Of a stretch of DNA of 64,000 bases, positions 1-12,560 are shown piece by piece (the stretch's first letter is position 1; the number at the start of each line of letters is the position of its first letter). The notes below the pieces were generated by a model. The model saw only the letters and a program-made list of their open reading frames with translations. It was not told where the DNA came from and did not search any database. The stretch spans positions 2,299,001 through 2,363,000 of the forward strand of contig JARUPZ010000010.1 in NCBI GenBank assembly GCA_031213475.1, written 5' to 3'. A program made the translations under genes and the position numbers. This DNA comes from Nereocystis luetkeana (taxonomy: Eukaryota; Sar; Phaeophyceae; Laminariales; Laminariaceae).

Positions 1-152
1 CCGATTCCCTCGCCTCGGTGAGCGCGATCGCCCGACCCCGCTTCATCTTCTCCAAGGCAGTGCCGATGGCTTCGGCCTGCTTCAGCTCCCGCTCGGCCGC
101 GACAATGTCGGCGTGGCGGTGAGCCGAGAGCTCCGCCAGGATCACACTGGCG
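1..152 (-). CDS. Exon 25: coiled-coil tail, continues beyond window
   Basis: Acceptor TTCTGGCAG|C, phase 2 in, then open to the window edge: ASVILAELSAHRHADIVAAE followed by RELKQAEAIGTALEKMKRGR. Strongly helical, Ala/Glu/Lys/Arg-rich, likely coiled coil. It joins the previous exon in frame (AG + C gives Ser). Confidence 0.7.
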
Positions 153-452
153 CTGCCAGAAATTGCCGTTCAATTGTTCTTGATAACTGTCCTGAGCGAC
201 TCCGGGAAGGTGTCTCATGCCCCTGATGGCATGGGGACCATGGTCAGAGCACTATCCAACGGGCCCTGTGGGAGGGGCTGCTGTCCGGGTTGCCCTTGCT
301 GTTGTTGCTGTTTGAGGTGCTGTTGCCAAAGCACCGCCTGTTTTACTAGCGCCGGCGTGGGAAGCGTGCGCGGTGAACGCTCTTCCTGCTGCTGTTGTTG
401 AGCTGGGCTCGATGAAGACCCCACTCGCTGCTGTGAGCTCCCTGCCTCCCAC

Positions 453-543
453 CTGATATCCTCCGTGTCGGGAGGGTCGAAGTCCATGAAACCCTCGGGA
501 GGTTTGGGGAGGGGGGGGGGGACGCAGAGCTCCTGCTGGAGGG
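453..543 (-). CDS. Candidate exon 24: proline-rich tail exon
   Basis: 91 nt, phase 1 in and phase 2 out, GAACTAG|CC to ATATCAG|GTGGGA. It reads LQQELCVPPPLPKPPEGFMD then FDPPDTEDI. The Pro-rich stretch could be an SH3-type ligand (inference). The donor is good; the acceptor could alternatively be 8-14 nt further in. Confidence 0.55.
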
Positions 544-1071
544 CTAGTTCGCGAGGCAAAGCGTGACGTCGGGCTCCGGGGTGAAGAACCGTACTCCCTC
601 GCCCGAGTGGTCGACCGGGCTGGGCCAGAAGCACCCTCTGCCGACATGATGTGGCGGTGGAGAGCGAAAAACGCAGGAGCAGGGGGGAAAAGGTATATGA
701 TGGGCCTCGGGGCCACAGGCAGCAGGGGCACTAGTAACAACAGCAGAAGCTTGCACAGCAGTGGTTGAAGTGTGGCGGCCATACGACGATCGCTACGAGG
801 GCTGCGAGAGCGAGCATGGGCCAAAGCAAGCGGCGTGATGAAAGGAGGGTCGTCTGAAGGGCCTCCACCGTGTCCGCACGTGCACTAACAGCCATTGTGC
901 TTGCTGCGGGCTCGGTACTGAAAACCCCATGAATAGTCTAGCTCTCACGAACAGCAATATGAAAATCACACCGGAACCGTCGCTGGCAGCGACAGCAGCA
1001 AGAAAAGCAGCCTCAAACCTAAACTTCAGGGCACCATCTGCTGAACGAGGTGCGGCAAACAAATCACGAAC

Positions 1072-1213
1072 GGGGTTCGCGCTCGCGGTACGATAGTGGC
1101 AGGTAGAGCTGCTGTGGCAGCCGCTGCACGGGGCTGGGTAGGCCCACCATCTGCCGCAGAAAGTCCAGCTCCTTGCCCAGAGTCATGGAAGATCCGGTAG
1201 CGAAGAGCGCGGC
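1072..1213 (-). CDS. Candidate exon 23: tail exon
   Basis: About 47 codons from CGGACAG|GCC to a weak donor AACCCC|GTTCGT (phase 1). It contains MTLGKELDFLRQMVGLPSPV and then QRLPQQLYLPLSYRERE, which is protein-like. The phase fits both neighbours. The weak donor and the 7.5-kb upstream intron keep confidence moderate. Confidence 0.5.
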
Positions 1214-1419
1214 CTGTCCGATTCATGATCGGCAGTGCGCGGCGGAGTGACCAAAGAACTCGCACGGCTGGTCGTAGAAACGCGGGGTCAGAGGCGCGTC
1301 TTGTGGCTGTTGGCTCGACCTTGCTCCGGAGGTTGACAGGCGCGCTTCTCTGGTCCATACCAGGTGTGCCGAAAAATCACCAGTCTTAAGGGGCAAAACG
1401 CACTCGACAGAAAAAAACT

Positions 1420-1560
1420 CGTAGCTGTCTTGAGGGGCAAAACAAAAGCTCAGCTGAGCGAGAAGGCCCAGCTGTCTTGAGAGGCAGAACGCGCTCAGCT
1501 GAGCGAGAAAGCCTGGTTGTCTTGAGGAGCAGAACGCTCTGAGCTGAGCGGGCAGCCCGC
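1420..1560. repeat. Minisatellite, about 60-bp unit, 2.5-3 copies
   Basis: Units contain CTGTCTTGAGGGGCAAAAC and GCTCAGCTGAGCGAGAAGGC with small changes. Confidence 0.8.
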
Positions 1561-2311
1561 AGAGTGGAGGCCCGTCTTTTTGCCACGACTCGGGCTTCGT
1601 CTTGAAGGGAGCCTTGGAGCTACAGCCGAACCTCCTGCCCCTCTTGCTGGTCTGTGTCACAAAGCGCGCACTCCTCATCGACAAGTCGTGGACGGTGGCC
1701 CACCGAAGAGCCCTGGGGCGCGGTGTCTTGGCCACCGTGAAGGGAAGTAGACCCTCCCTCCTCTTGGGTCTCCATCATGCGTGCCGTGCGTGGAGAAAGC
1801 AAGCACAAACATTATTATTAAAAAAAAAAAAAAAAACGGTCGAAGACCAACGCGCACCGATCACAGGTCAAAAGTCTCGCCGAAACAACGTAAGTGTAGT
1901 ACAAACTAGGTTGGGACACGGGGTATCCCTGGCCAGATTTGCCGATTGAGCAGGCTCTCGTTGGTACTCAAGTGTATTGATTGTTCATGGCCGATTGAAG
2001 AGAGGCAGCTTACTTCCTTCGAGCACCATGCAGGAATAAAGATCAGGGCGTGCCTACCACCTGCTACGTAAGAAACTTCTGGTTTCCCATCTAAGACACG
2101 CCTCCCAAGTACCACAAATACGATCCCAATACACCTGTGACCCCGGTAATTTCCGGCCTTTTTCTACATCACCCGAAGCAGTCCCATGACATCTAAACGT
2201 CACCCTGGAACCCCTTGTCACGTTCTGTTTTCTGCTTCTTTTTTTTTTATCTCCGTCCCACTTATTATTATACTCGCCTTCCTTTTCTCGCTCTATCCTA
2301 CTACCGGTACG

Positions 2312-2443
2312 TACGGAGGGCCATACCTGGTACCAGGTAGTAGATAGGGCCTATGATACACGCAAAAAACTTTATTTTTGCCTAATTTTACCGCCAACAC
2401 TACTACTGGAAGTCTTGGTCCCGTTTACTATGGCCCCCCGTAG
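2312..2443. mobile_element. MITE1 copy (diverged)
   Basis: Left end TACGGAGGGCCATA, right end ACTATGGCCCCCCGTA. A 14-bp insertion converts CCATAGTAG into a double TACCTGGTACCAGGTA motif. Confidence 0.7.
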
Positions 2444-2445
2444 TA

Positions 2446-2547
2446 TTACTGGGGGCATAATAAATAGGACCGGACATTGTTAGTCGAAATAGCGACATCT
2501 AGTTTTTTGTATGTGCCCTAGGTCCTATTCAATATAGTCCCCCGTAA
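2446..2547. mobile_element. MITE1 copy
   Basis: Adjacent to the previous copy. Terminal inverted repeats TTACTGGGGG...CCCCCGTAA, with internal AATAGGACC and GGTCCTATT arms. Confidence 0.8.
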
Positions 2548-2590
2548 TAGCAGTAGCTCAAATCCGGGGTCACTACTGTATAGGTAGGCG

Positions 2591-2840
2591 TTTACCTCCC
2601 CTCCCCATCACGGTTCGTGCCTTGTACTCTCATCACGAGGAGACTGCAGCTAGCCCCCTTTCTCCTATCGTCGGCTCTCGTCGAAAACCGCCTACCCACG
2701 CTACGGGAAGGGGCGCTCTCTCATCAATTACTGGTTCCTTCTTTTTTTGTTGTGCAAATATATCCAGTCAAAACTCTCTCACCACCGGGAGGGATTCGAA
2801 CTCCGGTACAGATGCGACCTACAATAGCATTCGAGGCTGA
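2591..2840 (-). mobile_element. SINE-B-like element
   Basis: On the minus strand a B-box-like GGAGTTCGAATCCC (2790-2804) is followed downstream by a body ending in the GGCACGAACCG core-like segment. Sequence after the B box differs from SINE-A, while the core end is shared with the copies at 18.9, 46.95, 47.2 and 57.0 kb. Confidence 0.55.
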
Positions 2841-5684
2841 CCGCTATTAATAGTAGACTGCCGGGGGCGATCGGCTTGGTTACGCTGCGTGTGACCGATA
2901 CAATAGCGTCTGACCTGCGAAACTATCTCGCAGACTCGTCTCTACGAGTACAGTAGATTACTTCGTTGTTTCCCTCTTACATACCCGGTACTCGCTTTCA
3001 AAACACGATCAAACGCAGATAGATACCTGGTATAATAGATGTGGCGACGATTGATTCGATGATGGTTGATCGCCCGAATATAATGTTTGGCTCTGAACTC
3101 AAGGCAGCGCCAACTGAATTACGAACTGCGTTCGATGAAAGCCCTCGCAGTAAATGTTCCGTATAATTAGTTACCACGTTTTCAATTGGTTGCAAAGTCG
3201 TTTCTTTTTCTTTGGCATGGTCCATTATAGAGTTGCACCCCGGCCTCAAAAATTGGAACCGGATACCCGACCGGGTGAGGGGCGGTTACGGCGGAACCGG
3301 AACCGGGTACCCGACCGGGTGGGGGGCGGTTACGGCGGAACCGGAACCGGGTACCCGGGTCCGTCGGCAGACACGGGAACCCGGGTACCTGGGTACCCGT
3401 GTTACCATACACTATTTACTGCCCTTGTAGCGTTTAAGCGGCGGCGGACACGGGTATATCTGGGTACCGGGGTACCCGGGTTACCGTACACTATTTGCTT
3501 CACTTGTAGATTTTGAGCCGCGGCGTGGTAAAAGGCGAAAGGGGGGGAAACCATGACTTCATTTCGCCGCTCTCGATCAATGAAGGCAAGCAAGTAGGTA
3601 GGGGCATTCTCTGTGGGATCGGGTGGAGAGGTGGGGAGTGGGGATTTGACACGAAAGCATGGAACATGGAACGTGAGAACCCAGACCCGAAATATGTCCG
3701 ATCATCTCATCAAACATCAAACATCCAATATGTCAACCCCGCGCGGAAACCATGGTGACCAGCAACAAACCTCGAAAAGGTTGGGGGGGGGGGTTCTTGT
3801 GATGTCTTGATCTCCTGGTTGATGGCAAAAGTAGGGCCGCTCATTTACGCTGGTCGGGGTATCGTGTGTGTTCGTAGTGTTGGGCGAAGGCAGGGGTATT
3901 AACAGAGGTAGATACTAGTGTATTCTCTATTCTCGGTCTGCAGCCTGCAGGGTCGTGAGGCAAGAGTCTAGGGGGCACAGCCACTCTCAGTTTATGTGTA
4001 AACCAACGTATACCCCAGTCTTGGGGGCTCCGTCTAAAACAAATGATGGGTACCACCCCCGGGGTGAAAATACCCGCGATTCCGTGAATTGGATCGGGAC
4101 GATTCCGGCTCCGACGGTTCCGGGTACCCCGCCACCGGGTACCCGGTTCTCAGTCAGACGGGGTGCTACTCCAGTCCATTAGACGGGTAACGGTATACCT
4201 AGGGTGATTCACGCCAGTGTACGGTGTGGTAGGGAAAATCCGCCACAGAATACACACCTTACTTAAGTACGTGGGCAGCGCTCAGCGAGTTACCACGCGA
4301 GGCATCGCTGCACAGCGAACGGTGGAAACAACACTGAGCACCTTAAGGTCTTCAACCCCTTGAGGTGCCCATATAAGGAACGTTACGTGGCGGAGTTCTC
4401 CTGCACTGTAAACTGTGGCGCAACCCACCCCCGATCTACTGTAGGGTGTCGACCGATTCTTCATACGTACCTGGTAGGGTTTTACCTACTGTAGGATACA
4501 GTCTTGACGGTCCGTAAAATATGTTTCTCATACCTGCACCTCATTCATGCGTTTCGAAATTCGTTCGGACCAACTGCCGGTCCGAAGCATGACCGCTCCG
4601 CCATTGGGGCTGAAACGTCCCTTCTATTCCCTATTATTAATAGTAGTTTACCGTTGCTCTGTAAGATCGCCGAGTCTGTCCGGACACCTTCATTTGGGAC
4701 TCGGTCATAGAAGACCCCGGCAAACTGGGGGAGGGGGGGGGGTCGATCAATTGGTTGATTGTCAATGGTCGATCGATCGATCGCCTGACTGGTTGATTGT
4801 TCGACGGGGGCGAGAAAAACGGCGGGAAACATCGTTGCTGGATGGCCGGTTGCGCGATCGGGTAATGTTCTTCCCATTAATAAACTCCGTCCCTAAAACT
4901 CCCTTTCCAACCCCCCCCCCCCCACCCATTTCTTGTATATTTGTTTACACATCGCGCCACCAACCACCACCACCACCACCACCACCACCCTCCCCACTAC
5001 TGCTACCACCTATAATTCACGAGCCCCCGCAAAGCGTTGGGCTTCGTTTCCAGTCTGCCTCGAATCCACCGCTTGCTGCTGGCTAGGAAAGGCATACCGA
5101 ACGATCCCCCACAACGACATAAAAACAACAACAGAATGCGACGAAACACAAAAAACGTATCACGCGTGCCATGATAACCCACAATATATACCAATAGGTG
5201 GATTGGGGGATATCAAGGGTAGAAATGAACACCGAGGGGGGAGCGGGGGGGGGGGGGGAGAAAAAAAAGGGTTGGAAAAACACAGACAAGGAACAGGGGG
5301 AGAGATACAAAAACAATCCGAAAAGCCCAGACGGAGCTACTACTGTTGCTGTACTCGTAGAGTAAATTATTTTCTTATTGCTACTTACCTACTGCTGTTC
5401 TTACGGCCGTGACTCGTACATGGTGACTCTTCATTACGATCACGCAAAAAACGAAGCGGGTTTTGGCCCGACGTTGTTGGCAAAAACATGAAAAAAACAA
5501 CGATACAAAAAAGCCTTCACAGCACCATTGCTTCAGAACACCATTGAACACCATCACCACCACTCCCACCGCTACCTCTGGCAAGCGGACGTTCTCGTTC
5601 CCTTTTCCTTGTGGCCTACGTACGCCAAAAAAAAAAAAGATACACATTCAAAACTCGAACGGTATCATAGCTCGCCGTAGTTGT

Positions 5685-5713
5685 GGGGGGGGGGGGGGGG
5701 GGGGGGGGGGGGG
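5685..5713. repeat. 29-base G homopolymer
   Basis: An uninterrupted G run in the large intron; C on the coding strand of the host gene. Confidence 0.95.
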
Positions 5714-8700
5714 TAATCTACTAGGGTTAAAAAAAGCGGTTGAGTTCTTGGTCAAAAAGCGGTTGAGTTCTTGGTCAAAAAGCAGCGGACACGCATCGCA
5801 GGAGACAAGAGTGTTAGCACACAGGGCACGCCACCCCCGCTGTGCATGCTTGCACAGCGAAGGAAGGCTAGCACAGGATGCCGAAAATAAAAAATAAATA
5901 AAAAATACACACCAAAAGACTTGAGACGATGTGACACTACCCACAGCACAGCAAAAAGTTACAGTATTAATAGTAAGCAGAGCAGGAAAACAAAAGGGCG
6001 CCCAAAAGAAAACACAGTAAAAAACAAAAATAAAAAACGCCCCGATCCGTTCCTACGCGGCTCCTCCAGTACAGCAGCTTCTACACGGGCCCCCCACAAT
6101 AGGGGAAAGGAAGCCAACCGAAATGTGAAGCTCATTTTCTCCCATGCCTCGCCAGATATATGCACGAAAGCCCGCCAACGGCAGCCCTCCTTCCCTCGCT
6201 GCCCCCCCCCCCCCCCCCCCCCCCCCCCATTTCCCCCCTACACCTCGTCCTTGAAAAAAACACACAACACACATGATACCAAAAACAGAGTACATACTTT
6301 TTTGCCAACGTCCATCTCTTCGGCGGAAGGTCACCATGGGAGATAAAGGCTAACTACCGAGCGCGCACAATACAAGGCGACGCGCTCACACAAAAAAACA
6401 ACCATGCCAAGGGTACGAACATATACTTTTAACGAAAAAAAAAAAAACGTGTTTATACCGCCAGTATCCATCATCATGACACGGGACGGGGGAACAAATG
6501 CCCAGCCAATCAAAAAGGGGGAACCAGTGCTCGGCCAATCACAAGGGAGGAACAAAATGTTCGGCCAATCGATCGGAAGCAAATAAGAAAAAAGCGTCCA
6601 CAGCGAAGGCGCGGGGATGGGAATAGTCAACATTCAACACCAACCGTGTTTGTACCCGAATAGCTCACTGTCGGCGGTTACATTTGGCGTTACACTTTTA
6701 CGTTCCTTCAACAAAAGCGTTCAAAAACAAGAGGGGGGAGCGGGGGGGATATATAGACAACACCGGAAAATTCCACGGAAAAAAAAAAAAACAGTACATG
6801 TCAGTACGCACTTTTATTCATCTATATACTATACTTACTGTAAGTAATATCAAACCGCCGGTACCTCTCCATCCATTATTACTGCACAGCCATCAACCAT
6901 GGGGAGGGGGAGGGAGAGAAAACAAGCACTCTACTGTAAGGAACGCCCCAGTTCCACGTCTTGTCCCGACCTCCGATACGACAGCGCCTAAACATCGTTT
7001 TATCGCACACGAACGAAGCGAGGGCGAGAAGAGACGTAAAACAACTATTATGACAGGTAAACGAAGGTGCAGAGGCCGACACTCGCAGCCTATCCTACGC
7101 CCAGATCCAACATCAGAGCCATCGAACAAAACTAATCAAAACCCCAAACCCACGCGCTCGTGGGTCCCACGGCGGCAAGAGGGAGCAGCTGTAAGGTCAT
7201 GCATAGCGAGCGAGAAAGGCAGCGAGCGAACGAGCGAGCGGAGCAAGCACGCGAGCAAGCAAACAAGCCCCCGCTACGTCTGATAGACGAACTACAAACG
7301 CCAAATGGAAAAAGAAGGGAAAAAAAAAAACATAAAACAAACCGTCAGCAAGCAAGTTCTTAAAAAACAAAACGAGCAAAAACCGTAACAGAAAGAAGAA
7401 TAATTATGGCGCCTGGCACGCCCAAACAAACGCCAAGCTCCAAAAACAAACAAACCCCCTCCCCAACCCCCCGAATCCGCGGTTTCGATATAATATAAAC
7501 CCTTCTACAACTAAATCGCCCACATCATTTGGTGGACTAAACTACTTGGACTTAGATTTGGAACATTGTTGAATGATATACTGTATTGCAACAAGAGGGT
7601 TAAATCGCGGGGCGTACACGCGGGGGGGGGGGGGGGGGGAGAGAAGGGAGAAGCCCTAACCCCCCCACACCCCCCTCACCTCCACCGAAAATCATAATCT
7701 CACCCGGCATATCAACAGGGTTTCCTTCGCAGAGCTTTCGATTCCCTCTAGCATTACCCCTTTTCGCCTCTCAAGTCCTGTCTACCAGAAGCCACAAAAA
7801 GAAAACGCTCGCAACTCTGCAGGCACCCCCTCCCTCCCTCCCTTCCTCCTCTGGCAATGTCAAGCAATAACGGCAAAACAGGGCACAAGATAAGACAAAA
7901 ACACAAAAGACATGACACGGCCAAGGCGGCGGGAGTGTTCCTTGTACCAGCGTGCCGTACCGCTCTTCTCTCTAGACGGCCGCTCTCCCCCTCTTCCCCC
8001 CCCCCTCCCTCTCTAGGAAATGATCCCACGCTTCCCAAGCCGAGCCAAGCTGATTCAAGCCAAGGAAACCTGAGACGAGTTGAATCGAGCCGAGTCATCG
8101 ACTCGTCACCAAGGGCAAACACGCAGAGCAAGCACGCTCGACATGCTCAACCTACAAGCACCTGAGCGATGCAGACACTCAACACCGACCCCCACCCATG
8201 CATTAACCCACCCGCCCATCTAATAGACCTCAGACAAGGGGTGGGGGGAGACGCTCGTCCTTTCTGTCAAGCGACGTTGGTTAAGCCGCTTGCGAGGCAG
8301 GACGCTTGGCCTCCCTTGGCACTCGAAGCTCAAAACGCTCAGCACAAACAAACAGAGTACGCGCAAAAAACGGTAAATAACGCGGACACGCGTTAGCGCA
8401 CCACACGTTCAGCGACAATTCGACGATCTGAGCTGTAACTCAACGTCCAGCACTAGGCGCAATCAACGCCGCGCTCAAAGCGCTCAAACGCAGCACTCAA
8501 AAATGCCGAACGCGAGCGCTCGAAACGCTTGACGCAGCGTCAAAACGCTCAACGCAGAGTCAAAACGCCCAACGCAGCATTCAAAACGCTCAACGATGCG
8601 GCTGCTGCTGCTGCTGCAAAGCCAAGGCTACGCCAGCTGCCGCCGCCGCAGAACCGGCAGCAGAGCCTTGCCTCGCCAAACGTACACCGCTGCTGCTGCT

Positions 8701-8751
8701 GCTGCCACTGCCGTTGCCGCCACCGCCACCACTCCTGCTGGTGCCGCTTAC

Positions 8752-8811
8752 CTGTTTGCTGTCAAGCTTGGAGAAAGAGAGGGCGGGGGTCCGATCATTT
8801 CCATCCCCATT
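8752..8811 (-). CDS. Candidate exon 22: short tail exon
   Basis: Twenty codons, phase 0, ATCCCAG|AAT to AAACAG|GTAAGC, reading NGDGNDRTPALSFSKLDSKQ. The donor is strong and the phase fits both sides, but the exon is short and carries no domain. A third ankyrin repeat would be expected here and I do not find one. Confidence 0.5.
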
Positions 8812-9321
8812 CTGGGATACGATTTCAAGCGGAGTCTCCTGAGCACGCAATGGACAGACAGGTATACAAGAGGCGGGGGGGAGAGAGAGCGAGGGAGAGG
8901 GGGAGAAAGGGGGCGGGGGGAGTCAAGAAGAGACTCAAGACTCGAAACACGAGTGTCGGGTATGGGGGGGAAAAAACACATCGACAAAACCCCACGAAAA
9001 AAACAACATAGCATTACATGGTATTACATTATATGAACAAAAAGAACAGAACATCATCAACCATTGCGTACTCCTGGCGACGACACACCCAACAATAAAA
9101 AAGCACAAAAACAGCAGCGTAGACCAATAACAACAGAAGACAACAAAACCCAACCCCTTCCTTCCTCTCCCCAAAAACCCGAGTGAGAAAAAAAAAACGA
9201 AAAAAAACGAAATAACAAAAGCAGTTTCACGAGGGGAAAAAATACACCAGCACCCCAAAGACATCACAAAAATAGGTCTTCCCTTCCCTCCCCTCCCCCA
9301 TGACCACCTAAAAGCTACAAC

Positions 9322-9432
9322 TACGGGGGACCGTAGTAAATAGGACCAAATAGTGTCACTGAAAATAGGGTAATATATACCGGTAGGTTATTGTGCGTAC
9401 CGTAGGCCCACTGTACTACGGTCCCCCCGTAA
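9322..9432. mobile_element. MITE1 copy with CCGGTA insertion
   Basis: 111 bp, i.e. the 105-bp canonical length plus 6; TATATACCGGTAGG replaces TATATAGG. Ends TACGGGGG...CCCCCGTAA. A run of A follows. Confidence 0.9.
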
Positions 9433-9489
9433 TACGCGTGCTGTGCCTAACAAAAAAAAAAAAAAAAAAAAAACAGACGGATGTCTCAC

Positions 9490-9590
9490 CTCTTTGTCAC
9501 TCAGGCCATCGAGAACACACCCGTTGTTGGTGAGCAGCTCTAGCAGCCCCACTTGCCCATCCCGCAATGCCTCGCGAGCTACGGAACTCC
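9490..9590 (-). CDS. Exon 21: second, degenerate ankyrin repeat
   Basis: 101 nt, phase 1 in and phase 0 out, ATTTAG|GG to AAAGAG|GTGAGA. It includes AREALRDGQVGLLELLTNNG, an ankyrin helix pair lacking the usual T-P-L-H turn. A MITE1 copy and a poly-A run lie just beyond its 3' side. Confidence 0.85.
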
Positions 9591-10176
9591 CTAAATGATG
9601 ATGGGATTGAGAACGACGTCGCGCGCAGGGAGTGACAAAGGTGACAACTGGATACAGTTAGATATATGAAATTGGTACCAGGTTAGAAATATAAATCGAG
9701 CAAAAATGAAACTATTAATAGGGAGGTGAGGAAAACAACAGGTACGTCCGTCTACTATTTTTTCCTAAAAGGGTCGCGATTGGAGAGCGGGGGAAGAGAA
9801 GGCCACAATGCCGGGTGCACAGCCAGACAGAGGGATTAAGAGGGAGAGAACAAAAGATAACCTGGTATACCTTCTCGTCAACTCTCCTATTCATATTGAA
9901 CTAATACCCTAGTATCAATTTTTCCTATCAGAGTCTTGTTGACAATCTCCCCCACCACCGTGTGGATAGCACTCTCCAGCCAATTACGTCCTCACGCAAA
10001 GTAGCCCCCACGTACGGATAGCACAACTACAGCAGCTACCTCTCAACGCAGAAAGCTTCCCGTACACATTTCTCGCAAGCTCTCCTAGCGACGAAACCCA
10101 GCAACCACTTCTCGCAAAGCCCTCATATTAATAGTCGTTTCCACTCGTAAAACCTTTTGCTCCTAAAAAAACTCAC

Positions 10177-10301
10177 CGGGTACATCCGGGTTGGCCCAGT
10201 TGACATCAGCGCCATGCGCCAGGCACCACAACACGCCGAACATATCCCCCTCTTTCACCGCCCTTAGCAGCTCTCGGCTAGCGGACATCGACGCATCCGA
10301 A
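10177..10301 (-). CDS. Exon 20: ankyrin repeat
   Basis: 125 nt, phase 2 in and phase 1 out, GTGGCAG|T to GTACCCG|GTGAGT. After a Ser-rich lead it reads LLRAVKEGDMFGVLWCLAHG and then ADVNWANPDVPG. This matches the ankyrin consensus A-x-x-G-x-x-x-x-V-x-x-L-L-x-x-G-A-D-V-N. Position after ArfGAP agrees with ACAP-type proteins. Confidence 0.9.
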
Positions 10302-11032
10302 CTGCCACCATCAAGGTATCACGCCGAGCACCGACGAGGAGAAACGAGGGCGGTCGGGGGGGGGGGGGGGGTCACAAACACCACCACCTCACAGAACACC
10401 ACGAGTACCACACCATCATCACGAGTGCCACTCCCACACCACCCCCCACTACACCGCCGCCAACACAAATTTGCCGCCACTGCCCCCACCACCGCCCCCC
10501 CACCACGACAGCCTCCGCCACCACCACCCCACGTACGGTGGTGGAATCGCGTACAGAGCGTTAATTTTGGGTGTAGCATTTGCTGTTCCAACATTTTTAG
10601 TACACGCTTTTCTCACACGACACTACCAAACCCTTCCTTGAATATCACCACGACATGCCCCATACACATAGGAAGTACAACATGGCGTCGGTTGGCGACG
10701 ACGTTGTAAAACACGCCTCTCACTGTGTGAGCTATAGTAGACAACCAAGGATGGTGGGGGGGGGGGGGGGGAGGGGGGGGGGGGTTGTTATTTTGGCGAT
10801 CAACACTGCCGGCGGTCGAGTTATAGAGCATATATATGTGCAGGGTGGAGAACCTTACCTCCGCACAAGGGCGTTGATCGTATCACGCAGTATGCATATG
10901 GTAATGGCACCCACGAGGCAGACACGGAGTATGCCCACATTGCTGTCTCTGGAAGTGGCTACACCGGAAATTAAATGAATGCATTGAAGCTGTCATCCAT
11001 ATGCAAGTCCACCTCCCAAGCGGTTCTTAATA

Positions 11033-11139
11033 TTACGGGGGAATATAGTTAATAGGACCCATGGTATACATAAAAACCTATATATATATAACCATTTTTA
11101 CCAACAATATTTGGTCCTATCAACTATGGCCCCCCGTAA
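11033..11139. mobile_element. MITE1 copy
   Basis: TA-flanked, TTACGGGGG...CCCCCGTAA, with an expanded TATATATATA in the middle. Confidence 0.9.
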
Positions 11140-11159
11140 TAGTGTGCAGTTCACCCTTC

Positions 11160-11320
11160 ATGCGACTCGCCGGACGCTTCACGGCGCTCCGCGCTTGGTG
11201 CAACCAATGTCTTCCTTCTCGGTGAAAACCCGACGTGCTCGGTCCCGGCATTGTAGAGGTGGGTCTATGGTCATACGACTATATACGGCCGTGCATAACA
11301 TCGGTACACCCCCCGCCCCG
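11160..11320. repeat. Repeat F copy
   Basis: CTTCACGGCGCTCCGCGCTT, CGGTGAAAACCCGACGTGCT and GGTCTATGGTCATACGACTA recur at 19.92-20.04, 23.30-23.52 and, inverted, 24.06-24.54 kb. Possibly a decayed mobile element; no ends identified. Confidence 0.65.
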
Positions 11321-11462
11321 CCTAGCCTCTCACGGCGTTTTTCTTTTTGGTTACACGACTACGCCCATGCAACAATAAGTACACACCCCCCCCCTACCAT
11401 AAAAAAACGCCTGCCACCACCATCACCAACACCAAGGCCCTAACTCTGCACCGACAACTCAC

Positions 11463-11593
11463 CTGGGATCGTAGGGCGGGTCAAGAAACCGGCGGTGCTC
11501 ATACTTAGCGCGGATGAATGCCTCCCTCGAGCGACGATCAGCAGTCGGCCCGATCTTGGCGAAGGGCGGATCTCCGAAACACGCCTCCCACAC
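11463..11593 (-). CDS. Exon 19: ArfGAP domain C-terminal part
   Basis: 131 nt, phase 0 in and phase 2 out, ending CCCAG|GTGAGT. It reads VWEACFGDPPFAKIGPTADR, then RSREAFIRAKYEHRRFLDPP. The (S)R-x-x-R-E-x-F-I-R-x-K-Y motif is diagnostic of ArfGAP domains. The acceptor is AAG (CATATAAG|GTG). A MITE2 copy sits 35 bp upstream of the exon in the intron. Confidence 0.95.
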
Positions 11594-11628
11594 CTTATAT
11601 GAAAAACAACACGTTCAACAATTATTAC

Positions 11629-11722
11629 TTAACCCCTTTTAGAACCGCACTCCCATATGTGGGGACAATCAAATTATGAGTAGTTTGTCCCCAAAACGGG
11701 ACTGGGGTCCTAAGAGGGTTAA
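11629..11722. mobile_element. MITE2 copy
   Basis: TTAA at both ends, palindromic CCCTTTTAGAACCGC...GGTCCTAAGAGGG arms, 35 bp upstream of an ArfGAP exon. Confidence 0.9.
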
Positions 11723-12319
11723 GAGTAAATAGTTTTTTGTTCAATGTGATACATCAACACCGGGTACTGCTGTATATTTATCGCTGCTATGCGGTAGATA
11801 ACACGCTTTAGGAGAAGAAACCAACAAAAATGCACACACGTTAACATATTTAAAAGCCTAGCCCTTGACCTTGTTTCATTCAACAAAGACTAGCCTCTGA
11901 CCTTGTTTCATCCAATCCGATCAGCCTTTTGACCTTTGTTCGACCGCGCTACTTAATTTCCAGGTATGTTTTGTAACTGTTTCAAGGCGCACTTTCTGGT
12001 GAACAATTAAAAAATGAACACTACTAACACAACCAACACTCGCGCATCTGTGGGATATAAATTGCAGCGCACTTGAACCTTCCGCAGAACCAAGTTATCC
12101 TACAGTACTATTTATCGCCCATACGAAGTATCAGGTATAAAGTTTCGGGGAAAGAACAAACGTGGGACAAACGTACCTGCGAATACAAGCGTGGTATTCT
12201 ATTCGCAGAATACGTACAACTCTGTCCGGATGGGGTGATACCATGACCATCACAAACGACGCTTGCAATACGGACTTGTACTGCTGTACGTAGGGAAAGG
12301 GTTACTGTAACCTGCGTAC

Positions 12320-12400
12320 CTTATTGGCGCGTTCGTTTCCAGCTTTGAGCAGAAGGTCCAGCAGAGGCCCTGTCCACCTGTCCAGCGTCAGAGACCGAAC
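12320..12400 (-). CDS. Exon 18: ArfGAP domain
   Basis: Twenty-seven codons, phase 0, CTCCAG|GTT to AATAAG|GTACGC. It starts VRSLTLDRWTGPLLDLLLKA and then GNERANK. V-R-S-L-x-L-D-x-W is the hallmark ArfGAP stretch following the zinc finger. Confidence 0.97.
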
Positions 12401-12494
12401 CTGGAGGCAGACGTCAGGTCAGGTTAAGCAAGCGGTCGAAAGGGCAAAGAAGTGGTGGGTTGGTGGGGGGGGGGGAAGGGGGGCGAGGGGGCGT

Positions 12495-12560
12495 ACTCAT
12501 TTGTTGCTTGCCTCAAGTCATTTGGCCATTGACCACGCATCCCTTTCGAGACGTCAAGAA
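12495..12560. repeat. Dispersed 60-bp repeat, copy 1
   Basis: TACTCATTTGTTGCTTGCCT...CATCCCTTTCGAGACG matches the reverse complement of 29.30-29.36 kb with few changes. Confidence 0.8.

Larger units (their letters stand above)
1214..8751 (-). other. Large repeat-rich intron
   Basis: I find no further convincing exon in these 7.5 kb. The content is a minisatellite (1.42-1.56 kb), two adjacent MITE1 copies (2.31-2.55 kb), a SINE-B copy (2.59-2.84 kb), GC-rich GGTACCCGG-type repeats (3.24-3.49 and 4.08-4.15 kb), long G and C homopolymers (5685-5713 and 6202-6228), A-rich stretches and a short CTCAACGC-type tandem repeat near 8.46-8.60 kb. Confidence 0.6.
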